A stretch of DNA of 50,116 bases from Anaerophaga thermohalophila DSM 12881 (GTDB lineage: Bacteria; Bacteroidota; Bacteroidia; Bacteroidales; Marinilabiliaceae). The notes beneath the pieces were generated by a model. It worked only from the letters and a program-made list of their open reading frames with translations, was not told where the DNA came from and made no database searches. Position numbers and translations under genes: made by a program. Positions 18,289-24,770 of the stretch are shown here, piece by piece; the stretch's first letter is position 1, and every line of letters begins with the position of its first letter. The DNA is taken from assembly GCF_000191885.1 (NCBI RefSeq), contig NZ_AEWI01000034.1:1-50116 (forward strand), in the 5' to 3' direction.

Positions 18289-19320
18289 CTATTTAGAATT
18301 AAGAACACAATCCAGCACAAATTTTTCCACGTGTCGGTTTTTCCCAATATAGGGGAAATCATGCATCGACAACATGGCAGGTGCATTTAGTTCTACGACA
18401 ATGTAATTATCATGGGTGGGTGATGCTTTCAGGTTTTTTATTATGATATCTATTCCTGCAATTTTTAGTCCCGCAGCTTTTGCTGCTTCAACTGCAATTC
18501 TCTTGTAAAAATCAGGCATTTCATCGGTTACATCAATACTATCGCCACCTGTACTAAGGTTAGAATTTTTTCTCAGAAACACCTTTTCTCCATTTTTCAA
18601 AACGGTTTGAAGGGTGAAGGAATGAGCACTGAGATGCCTTTTTACTTCATCATCAATCCTGATTTTCAAAAGGGGATGTGTGTAATCATCGCCACGGTTT
18701 TTGTTTTTTTCTTCAATTAACTGCTCAATGGTATGTTTGCCATCGCCTGTAACGTTTGCCGGTTCGCGGTAGGCAATGGCACGTACCTGATCATCAACGA
18801 CCAGAAAGCGATATTCCCTGCCTTCGTGATATTCTTCGACAATAACCTTATCGGCGTGTTTGAATGCATTTTGAATGGCATTGAGCAGATCGGCTTTTTC
18901 GTTTATGTTGGTGCTGACCGCGATGCCATGATCGGTATTCACTGGTTTTACAACAACAGGAAACGTTATATTGTTGAGATCATTTTGGCTGAAATTACCG
19001 GTGAGTAGCTTTCCTTTAGCGTAACTGATGCCTTTCCGCGAAAGAAATTGTTTGGTCATCCACTTGTCATTGGATATCCAATATGCGATCAGGCTATTGG
19101 CATCGGAAATGGTACCTTCGTGTATGATGAATTCTTTGTTGTTAAAGGTAACGGCAATCAGATTGTTTTTTGCGTCGATGACCTCAAAAGGAAGGTGTCT
19201 TTGGAGTATTTCAGCAATAATAATTTGCGTGGTCGCCTCGAAATGCTCGTAACCTTTTAAAGGTTGAAACTGATAGTTGGAAAGTGGAAATGCAGCCATA
19301 TTAATGTCTTTTTGCTGCAA
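18289..19320 (-). CDS. Stand-alone ATP-grasp ligase, probable glutathione synthetase
   Basis: 343 residues. The ATP-grasp fold is seen from about 105 to the end: TKQFLSRKGISYAKG, FPVVVKPVNTDHGIAVSTNI (ATP-binding Lys and loop), IVEEYHEGREYRFLVVDDQV, and the metal-binding C-terminal segment IAGIDIIIKN...YIVVELNAPAML. The arrangement matches the C-terminal half of bifunctional GshF and cyanophycin-synthetase-type ligases more than classical GshB. With gshA 279 bases downstream on the same strand, joining glycine to gamma-glutamylcysteine is the likely role. The start could be 19320 or 19299 (MAAFPLSNY). Confidence 0.75.
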   Translation of the reverse strand: MQQKDINMAAFPLSNYQFQPLKGYEHFEATTQIIIAEILQRHLPFEVIDAKNNLIAVTFNNKEFIIHEGTISDANSLIAYWISNDKWMTKQFLSRKGISYAKGKLLTGNFSQNDLNNITFPVVVKPVNTDHGIAVSTNINEKADLLNAIQNAFKHADKVIVEEYHEGREYRFLVVDDQVRAIAYREPANVTGDGKHTIEQLIEEKNKNRGDDYTHPLLKIRIDDEVKRHLSAHSFTLQTVLKNGEKVFLRKNSNLSTGGDSIDVTDEMPDFYKRIAVEAAKAAGLKIAGIDIIIKNLKASPTHDNYIVVELNAPAMLSMHDFPYIGKNRHVEKFVLDCVLNSK

Positions 19321-19499
19321 AGGTATTGGATTTTAGTTAATGGTGTTCACACAATAGCGCACTGGATTTTTGGATATCAGATGTAAGATGATTCATATAA
19401 TCTTGATATACCCTATTTTAGTAAATAATACCTTTTAATAACAAATAATTGGATAGCAGCGTATTGGAAAAGTTTAACGGACTGTTGTTAAAAAAGAGA

Positions 19500-19618
19500 G
19501 AAAAGAAAAGCCGGGAATCTTTTGCATTTTCCTTTAAGACCATGTGCTAATTGATAGAGTAGGAGAGAATAACAAAAGATTACCCGGCATTGCAAAGGGT
19601 TAGGCTTCGCATTACACA
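19500..19618 (-). ncRNA. Candidate structured small RNA, unit 2 of a pair
   Basis: Predicted minus-strand transcript of about 115 bases. It starts a few bases after a -7 box (19625-19632) near GTGTAAT. After a conserved GAAGCCTAACCCTTTG it forms a long hairpin: GCCGGGTAATCTTTTG (19588 down to 19573) pairs with CAAAAGATTCCCGGC (19525 to 19510). A T-rich tail (19509-19500) follows. The loop holds ACATGGTCTTAAAGG, shared with unit 1. No open frame is present. This is inference from duplicated architecture; no RNA family was recognised. Confidence 0.55.
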
Positions 19619-19624
19619 ATGATT

Positions 19625-19712
19625 CAAAGATGACATTAATTTGTTGTGAAAAAAAGTATTTTTTGGATGGTTTTCTGAACCCCGGGAGTTTTTTTCTGAA
19701 ACGTGCACTTCA
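19625..19712 (-). promoter_or_regulatory. Promoter with two 21-bp direct-repeat operators (unit 2)
   Basis: On the minus strand the -7 element is CATCTTTG (19632-19625). Exactly 39 bases upstream begin two adjacent 21-bp units (19671-19691 and 19692-19712), the outer one reading TGAAGTGCACGTTTCAGAAAA. A 21-bp direct-repeat period is typical of LytTR-domain regulators, and two LytTR genes are the nearest upstream genes. Confidence 0.55.
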
Positions 19713-19804
19713 GACAACGAAGCGAATTTTTCCCAAACAGTTTTTAAAAATTGCTATGTCCTGCAATTATTTTTCCCAATCTATTGATTGCAAGGTCATA
19801 ACAT

Positions 19805-19923
19805 CAAAAAATTCGGGCAACTTTTCTCCCTTTAAGACCATGTTCCCCCAAAATCCTCGTTAGGATGCGGAAAGAAAACAGGAGTTGAGTGCCCGAATTC
19901 CCAAAGGTTGGGTTTGTTATTAC
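19805..19923 (-). ncRNA. Candidate structured small RNA, unit 1 of a pair
   Basis: Predicted minus-strand transcript of about 118 bases, starting near GTGTAATAACAAACCCAACC. A hairpin follows (TTCGGGCACTCAACTCC pairing with GGAGAAAAGTTGCCCGAA), and then six T, a classic Rho-independent end. The hairpin loop contains ACATGGTCTTAAAGG as in unit 2. The 5' CCTTT could pair with AAAGG of the loop. The overall layout is the same as unit 2, about 305 bases away, though the stem sequences have diverged while keeping their pairing. Confidence 0.6.
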
Positions 19924-19929
19924 ACGTTT

Positions 19930-20017
19930 CAAATATGCGGGATTAATTTGAATGAAAAAAGTAAAAATCAGATGGTTTTCTGAAACGTGGACTTCATTTT
20001 CTGAATCATGGACTTCA
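19930..20017 (-). promoter_or_regulatory. Promoter with two 21-bp direct-repeat operators (unit 1)
   Basis: On the minus strand the -7 element is CATATTTG (19937-19930). The operators are 19976-19996 and 19997-20017, reading TGAAGTCCACGTTTCAGAAAA and TGAAGTCCATGATTCAGAAAA. The spacing from operator to -7 box is 39 bases, identical to unit 2. The CACGTTT core resembles the LytTR half-site. Confidence 0.6.
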
Positions 20018-20084
20018 GTTAACGAAAGAGAGTTTTGTATTTTTAAAATGGAATTTTATGCGAAATGGATGGTTATATAAAACT

Positions 20085-20153
20085 TAAACGCAAAGGCGCA
20101 AAGGCGCAATTTTCTGATAATAAAAACTTTGCGTCATTGCGTCTCTGCGTTTA
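20085..20153. repeat. Hairpin repeat of the GCGCAAAGGCGCAA type
   Basis: AAACGCAAAGGCGCAAAGGC at the left pairs imperfectly with GCGTCATTGCGTCTCTGCGTTT at the right, around an AT-rich loop. This is a common type of dispersed intergenic hairpin. It sits 39 bases past the stop of the LytTR response regulator and may end its transcript. Confidence 0.6.
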
Positions 20154-20191
20154 GGCTTTTTTTAACTGACTATTTACTTTATAGACGCACA

Positions 20192-20932
20192 CTAATTAAA
20201 GTGATCGTCTAACATTTTGAGTCCCGGCTTTGTAATTCCCAGTTTAAATTCTTTGTCTCCGTCGAAAATTGTGCATTGCCTTTGAGTACGATTAACTTCT
20301 CTCAAATATTTGGCATTAATGACAACTGATCTTGAAATTCGCAGGAAATCGACACTGTCGATAAGGGAAAGGATTTTTCCAATATTTTGGGCAACATAAT
20401 GCGAAGTTTGATGCGTCATTGCTATTTTGGTATATACATGGTCTGCTTCCATGTAAACGATTTCTGAGGGATCGACGAGAATAAACCCGTTCTGCGTGTT
20501 GAATCTGATCAGCGAAGAGTCTGTAGTACCGGATTTTTGAGCTTGCGGTATGGGGCTTTTGTTTTCAGACGAAAGGCTTGCTTCAATCTTTTGAATGCAT
20601 TTACGAAGCCTTTCATTACTAACCGGTTTAAGCATGTAGTCTATAATATTGTATTCAAATGCCTGAACGGCATATTTATCAAACGCCGATACAAATACTA
20701 TTTTAGTATTGCAACGATTTTGATATAATTCACGTGCAATGTCGAGGCCGGATTTTTCCCCAAGATGAATGTCCAGAAAAAGGACATGTGGTCTGATCGT
20801 GGTAATATTTTCGATGAGATTATCGGTGGTAGAAAATGTTTCAACTACCTCGAAATCAAAGTAGTTGTTGAGCATTTTGCTTAGTACCGAGAGAGCACCG
20901 GGCTCATCATCGACGATAACAACTCTGTACAT
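20192..20932 (-). CDS. LytTR-family response regulator
   Basis: 246 residues. The receiver domain (1-120) has the acidic pair DDE at 8-10, the phospho-acceptor Asp54 in VLFLDIHLG, and DYMLKPVS with the conserved Lys. The LytTR DNA-binding domain (about 140-245) has IVYMEADHVYTKI, DFLRISRSVVINAKYL and CTIFDGDKEFKLG. No histidine kinase lies next to it. A membrane-bound LytTR protein is encoded 364 bases upstream on the same strand, and LytTR-like direct repeats lie just downstream. It probably controls those sites after phosphorylation by an unlinked kinase. Confidence 0.9.
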   Translation of the reverse strand: MYRVVIVDDEPGALSVLSKMLNNYFDFEVVETFSTTDNLIENITTIRPHVLFLDIHLGEKSGLDIARELYQNRCNTKIVFVSAFDKYAVQAFEYNIIDYMLKPVSNERLRKCIQKIEASLSSENKSPIPQAQKSGTTDSSLIRFNTQNGFILVDPSEIVYMEADHVYTKIAMTHQTSHYVAQNIGKILSLIDSVDFLRISRSVVINAKYLREVNRTQRQCTIFDGDKEFKLGITKPGLKMLDDHFN

Positions 20933-20996
20933 TGCTGAACGATTTTATGTAATGCGATATTTTATTCTGTTTGTGCTTCAATAGTACGTTAAATTT

Positions 20997-21012
20997 TTGC
21001 AATATATTGCAA
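20997..21012. promoter_or_regulatory. 16-bp perfect palindrome upstream of the LytTR regulator
   Basis: TTGCAATATATTGCAA is its own complement, with a third half site TTTGCAAT at 21021-21028. On the minus strand it overlaps a -7 match TAGATTTG (21017-21010) about 65-80 bases before the regulator gene. This position suits a repressor or autoregulatory site. Confidence 0.45.
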
Positions 21013-21127
21013 ATCTATTGTTTGCAATTAAAGAATTTTGTTTGATAAATGTAGTATATCAAAATTATATGAATCATCTTATATCTAAAAATCCAACGAT
21101 CTATTGTGCTTTGTACTTTGTCAATAA

Positions 21128-21271
21128 TGAGTACGGTATAAAAAGAATCTTTGTTGCCAAACTAGTTGTTGTTTAAAATTCTTGCATCCTCATTAACAAC
21201 AAGTTAACTCCGGTACAAAAATTTAAAACGCCTTGATTTTGACAAAAATATGCTTTTTATACCGCACTCAA
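21128..21271. repeat. Family C element, copy C2
   Basis: 144 bases with terminal inverted repeats: ATGAGTACGGTATAAAAAG on the left and the complement of CTTTTTATACCGCACTCAAT on the right. The interior includes TCTTTGTTGCCAAACT, CCTCATTAACAACAAGTT and CGCCTTGATTTTGACAAAAA. It has no open frame. Nearly identical to 37525-37669. Confidence 0.8.
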
Positions 21272-21296
21272 TAATTATATTATATGCCTGGCCCCA

Positions 21297-22142
21297 TTAA
21301 TTCATATTTCCATCAAAAAATTTTTTTACAACGGGAGCATATCCCCTTGATACTGGTATAAATACATTGTCCGGGCTTTCAATTTGCAACTTCATGTTGT
21401 TTCCTTCTCTTTTTACCATGCTTACCTTGTTCACATTTACCATATATGAGCGATGACATCTGAGCAGGAACGAATTTTCGAATTCTTTTTCAATGTTCTT
21501 TAACGTGTTACGAATTAGTACCGATTTAGGCCGGTTGTTCTGAAGATATTTAATGGATACATAATTATCTGAAGATTCCAGATAAAGTAAGTCGTTTGTT
21601 TTCAGAGAAATCCTTAATATCCCCTTTTCATCATGAAACGATATAAAGCTGGAACTGCTTCTTATTTGCTGCAAAAGATTGTTGAAACTGATTGATTTTG
21701 CTTTCCATGCAAAGAAAAGCAGGCTGATCACATAAGGAATAAGCAGGATAAGAGCCGTATTGTGAAGGGCCTGATACATGAGATACAAAAACTTTCGCCT
21801 GTCGTCCATCACCATTTTCTGAAGAAAAGCATACATTGCTGCCATGAACAATATTTCGCCTAAAACCATCAGTACGTAGTATCTTATGGTGACGGGTTTC
21901 TCTTTTTTTATCAGAAACATCAGGAAAATGCGACTGATGAAAACGATAAGCATCCCCGCAATAACAAGCAATGCGGAGTAAAATGAAAATTCCCGCCGTG
22001 TCACATTATACCACTCTCCCGATCCAAATGGCCTGTAAATGTTTATGAAAACATAAGCGAACAAGGTTGCAAATACTACCTGAAGTATCGTATTTTTCTT
22101 TGTTACAAAATAATCCGGTATTTGTCGCCTCGTTTTTCTCAT
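21297..22142 (-). CDS. Membrane-anchored LytTR transcription regulator
   Basis: 281 residues. Four predicted transmembrane helices occupy residues 17-160 (segments around TILQVVFATLFAYVFI, YSALLVIAGMLIVFIS, YYVLMVLGEILFMAAMYAF and ALILLIPYVISLLFF). A LytTR DNA-binding domain follows at about 180-278 (LLYLESSDNYVSIKYL, SFLLRCHRSYMVNVNKV). There is no receiver domain, so any signal would be sensed in the membrane and passed directly to the DNA-binding part. It is encoded just upstream of the response regulator on the same strand, separated by a family C repeat. Confidence 0.85.
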   Translation of the reverse strand: MRKTRRQIPDYFVTKKNTILQVVFATLFAYVFINIYRPFGSGEWYNVTRREFSFYSALLVIAGMLIVFISRIFLMFLIKKEKPVTIRYYVLMVLGEILFMAAMYAFLQKMVMDDRRKFLYLMYQALHNTALILLIPYVISLLFFAWKAKSISFNNLLQQIRSSSSFISFHDEKGILRISLKTNDLLYLESSDNYVSIKYLQNNRPKSVLIRNTLKNIEKEFENSFLLRCHRSYMVNVNKVSMVKREGNNMKLQIESPDNVFIPVSRGYAPVVKKFFDGNMN

Positions 22143-22330
22143 CCGTATAAAATTTATTTACTAAGCGTAGATGGAACTCGTCACGAATAATCTGGACTTG
22201 TTTAATCTATAATATAAATAGATCAGGTCAATTATATAGTTCAAAAATAATGATATTTGTCAGAAATTAATAATCAAATTGTGTTTATTACACCAACCTC
22301 TGTGTCGATTTCCATTCAATATTGAACCTT

Positions 22331-22575
22331 GATCCTGGTCTGAAAAGCATCTTTGTTGCCAACCTCAGTGTTGTTTTGAATTTTTGAAACGAGCATGACA
22401 AGGTTTGTCACATCACAAAAGTTTATGTGTAAAATCAATCATGCGAGTTCCATTCGACCAATAACTTAAATGAATCTTATACGGATGAATCCTCATTAAT
22501 AAGGAGTTAACTCCGGTATAAAAATTTAAAACGCCTTGATTTTGACAAAAATATGCTTTTTATACTGCACTCAAT
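22331..22575. repeat. Family C element (C3) interrupted by family B element (B4)
   Basis: The left part, to about 22385, and the right part, from 22489, match the uninterrupted C elements at 21128 and 37525. The intervening 22386-22488 is a family B element (AACGAGCATGACAAGG ... TCTTATACGGATGA). The B copy must have arrived after the C copy. Confidence 0.8.
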
Positions 22576-22594
22576 ATTACAAATTTATTTGCAA

Positions 22595-22648
22595 ATTCAT
22601 TCACCCCACAATAAATTCATTCACCCCGGAAGAGTATTCATTCACCCC
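22595..22648. promoter_or_regulatory. Three direct repeats ATTCATTCACCCC, candidate operator
   Basis: Identical 13-base units start at 22595, 22615 and 22636, spaced 20 and 21 bases apart, i.e. two helical turns. This is the geometry of LytTR-type regulator sites. A rightward -7-like TACTTTG lies 52 bases after the last unit. A leftward TAAATTTG lies at 22587-22580. Confidence 0.5.
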
Positions 22649-22762
22649 ATACTGTTGCTAAACTCTACATTTAAGATGATTGTTTCATTGAAATACTGCT
22701 ACTTTGCAATTGAAACCAGTCCTGAGTAATCTGGACGAATTTCATTCGGCCAACTATAAGCT

Positions 22763-22978
22763 GATGAAACGAGCATGACAAAGTTTGTCACAAAAGAACA
22801 TGTATAATTAACCTCTAATCATCTAAGAAACCAAAAACAGGGAACAGATTCTTCGTCGTTACCTCCTCAGAATGACATTAGACAGTCTGTCATTCTGAGC
22901 GGAACGAAGAATCTACCATCAATTAAAGTATGATAAATTGCATCATACCAATAACTTAGACTAATTTTATACTGATGA
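22763..22978 (+). repeat. Family B element (B5) interrupted by family D element (D2)
   Basis: The left end ATGAAACGAGCATGACAAAG (from 22763) continues to ACATGTATAA (22808). A family D hairpin repeat follows, about 22809-22942 (AGATTCTTCG ... CGAAGAATCT). The B right half then resumes: ACCAATAACTTAGACTAATT to ATACTGATGA (22978). The last ATGA is shared with the next B element. Confidence 0.7.
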
Positions 22979-23071
22979 AACGAGCATGGCAAAGTTTGTC
23001 ACAAGAGAACATGTATAAACCCTTGCATGCGAGTTCCATCCGACCTTAATAAACAAATTTTGTACGGATGA
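22974..23071 (+). repeat. Family B element, copy B6
   Basis: 98 bases flanked on both sides by ATGA (about 22974-22977 and 23068-23071). It has the standard inner stem ATGAAACGAGCATG / CATGCGAGTTCCAT and ends TTTTGTACGGATGA, 23 bases before the start of the hydrolase-like gene. Confidence 0.75.
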
Positions 23072-23097
23072 AATTATTAACCCGCTTGGAGATATGA
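23068..23097 (+). other. Possible 9-codon upstream open frame
   Basis: The ATG at the right end of the family B element opens a frame MKLLTRLEI whose TGA (23095-23097) overlaps the ATG of the next gene in an ATGA arrangement. Such overlap can couple translation, but it may be chance in this AT-rich sequence. Confidence 0.3.
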
Positions 23098-24299
23098 ATT
23101 TTCTTAAAGAATTACATAGCAAGCTTAAGCAGCAATTTGATTTGGAACGACCTTATCATCAATTGGATAGCTGGGTTGCAATGCATACATTTTCTTTCGA
23201 ATCATGTGTGGTACGGGAATCTGCTATAACGTTTCCATTCGGTAAAGATGAAAAGTCGGTTTATGATTTGAGCTTACTTTCCGATAATAACAATAAAAAC
23301 AGGTTTTTCCGGTATGCCGTTTTTGAACCGGCAGAAAGGCACGGACAGCAAAAAGCCATCATTTTGTTGCATGGTTTGAATGAACGTTCCTGGGAAAAAT
23401 ATCTATCTTGGGCCTATGTTCTTGCATTGAGTACAAGAGTTCCTGTTATTCTGTTTCCTTTGGCTAACCATATGAACAGGTCTCCTTCTTCATGGAGTTT
23501 TCCCAGACAAATGAATAAAGTGGTTGGGAGTCGTGAAAAAAGTTATGGAAAAATCGGGAACAGCTCTTTTGCCAATGCTGCTCTCAGCCAGAGAATCGAT
23601 TTATCGCCCGAAGTTTTTATTTTGTCCGGGATTCAGAGTATTGCCGATATAGTGGAACTCACCCGGCAAATTAAATCAGGACATCATCCGTTGTTTAAAG
23701 CCGGTGCTTCGGTAGATTTTTTCGCTTATTCCATCGGTGCTTTTGTTACGGAAATACTACTGTTGTCAAATCCGTTTGATTTGTTTTCTTCCAGTAAGGC
23801 ATTTTTCTTTTGTGGCGGTTCAACTTTTGACCAAATGGATGGACGTTCCAGGAGTATCATGGATAACAGGGCTTTCGAAACTTTAAGGCAGTTTATCAAC
23901 GAAACTGAAACTTCAACAGGAAGATGGAAATTTCCCGAGTGTCTGGGTCCGTTTAGTAACCGTGTCTGGGAGGTTTTTACTTCCCTTCTTTCGGTAGATA
24001 AATTCAGGAAAATGCAGAGTAATACATTGGAGATGATAAAGAAAATTAAGGCTGTGGGGTTGAAAATGGATCATGTCATTCCGGGTGATGCAATCTATAA
24101 AACGTTATCCATTGGCGGTAATAAGAATGTCAGGGTGAGTGACTTTGACTTTGAATATAGTCACGAAACGCCTTTCCCTTTATCCGATTCTTCAATTCAG
24201 GAGAAGGTCGACCGCGCCTTTAAAAGTCTTTTCCGGGAGGCATCAGAGTTTTTATCTCCCGGTAGCAGTAAAAGGTTTGAAGCCTTTCAAAATTCATAA
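23094..24299 (+). CDS. Alpha/beta-hydrolase-like protein (possibly DUF6051)
   Basis: 401 residues with no signal peptide. The segment AIILLHGLNERSWEKYLSWA (about 97-116) looks like the oxyanion-hole strand and loop of alpha/beta hydrolases. VDFFAYSIGAFVTEILL (about 208-224) resembles the nucleophile elbow with Ser in AYSIG, a variant of GxSxG. LGPFSNRVWEVF and KMDHVIPGDA (His) follow. It resembles Bacteroidetes proteins labelled DUF6051, but this is from memory and uncertain. Substrate is unknown. It stands alone, with its own terminator, downstream of a repeat-rich 950-base region. Confidence 0.6.
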   Translation: MNFLKELHSKLKQQFDLERPYHQLDSWVAMHTFSFESCVVRESAITFPFGKDEKSVYDLSLLSDNNNKNRFFRYAVFEPAERHGQQKAIILLHGLNERSWEKYLSWAYVLALSTRVPVILFPLANHMNRSPSSWSFPRQMNKVVGSREKSYGKIGNSSFANAALSQRIDLSPEVFILSGIQSIADIVELTRQIKSGHHPLFKAGASVDFFAYSIGAFVTEILLLSNPFDLFSSSKAFFFCGGSTFDQMDGRSRSIMDNRAFETLRQFINETETSTGRWKFPECLGPFSNRVWEVFTSLLSVDKFRKMQSNTLEMIKKIKAVGLKMDHVIPGDAIYKTLSIGGNKNVRVSDFDFEYSHETPFPLSDSSIQEKVDRAFKSLFREASEFLSPGSSKRFEAFQNS

Positions 24300-24334
24300 A
24301 TTATTGTTAATCATTATTTCTGCTCTCCATAGGC

Positions 24335-24368
24335 AAAAGTCGCTGCAAAAACGTTTGCAGCGGCTTTT
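24335..24368. terminator. Strong hairpin terminator after the hydrolase-like gene
   Basis: AAAAGTCGCTGCAAA (24335-24349) pairs along 15 bases with TTTGCAGCGGCTTTT (24354-24368), with one wobble, around AACG. A-rich on one side and T-rich on the other, it could work in both directions. Confidence 0.85.
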
Positions 24369-24400
24369 CCGTTTTCAAACGAAATTTGACAAAAAGCGTT

Positions 24401-24431
24401 TTGCCGAAACCTATTTTTTTTTATACTTTTG
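24401..24431 (+). promoter_or_regulatory. Promoter of the tRNA-Gly/tRNA-Thr unit
   Basis: TTG (24401-24403), 20-base spacer, then TACTTTTG (24424-24431): a full match to the Bacteroidetes -33/-7 pattern, ending 48 bases before the tRNA-Gly gene. Confidence 0.8.
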
Positions 24432-24479
24432 CAGCGCTTGTCAGACGTAAAACTTTTTATAAATGACGGGCAGGTTTAT

Positions 24480-24552
<73 letters not shown>

Positions 24553-24613
24553 CTGAGATAAAACAGTTAATTTAATCTCAATTCCCCGGAATCGCATTTT
24601 TCGTTGTTAAATT

Positions 24614-24685
24614 GCCGATGTAGCTCAGTGGTAGAGCGCTTCCTTGGTAAGGAAGAGGTCACGGGTTCAACTCCCGTCATTGGCT
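24614..24685 (+). tRNA. tRNA-Thr (anticodon GGT)
   Basis: 72-base cloverleaf: acceptor GCCGATG / CATTGGC, anticodon loop TTGGTAA with anticodon GGT, and T-arm ACGGGTTCAACTCCCGT. Discriminator T. Co-transcribed with tRNA-Gly 61 bases upstream and followed by a terminator. Confidence 0.97.
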
Positions 24686-24706
24686 CACTTAGCTGACAGG
24701 TAATTA

Positions 24707-24736
24707 AAGGCTCTGATTTGTTTCAGGGCCTTTTTT
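24707..24736 (+). terminator. Terminator of the tRNA-Gly/tRNA-Thr unit
   Basis: AAGGCTCTGA (24707-24716) pairs with TCAGGGCCTT (24723-24732) with one wobble, then a run of T to 24736. Confidence 0.9.
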
Positions 24737-24770
24737 AATCCTTGAGAATCTGTGGAACCGTGGAAAAACT

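Larger units (their letters stand above)
22143..23093. other. Long intergenic region of nested repeats and candidate operators
   Basis: 950 bases with no supported gene. It holds a family C element split by a family B element (22331-22575), three direct repeats TTCATTCACCCC (22595-22648), a possible -7 TACTTTG (22700-22706), a family B element split by a family D element (22763-22978) and an abutting family B element (22974-23071). Two gene promoters presumably lie here, one toward each side. Confidence 0.7.

Noticed and set aside
19630..19863. 77-residue plus-strand frame in the LytTR-adjacent gap
   Set aside because: It crosses the two duplicated regulatory units, whose conserved features are non-coding and on the minus strand. 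No start context or domain.
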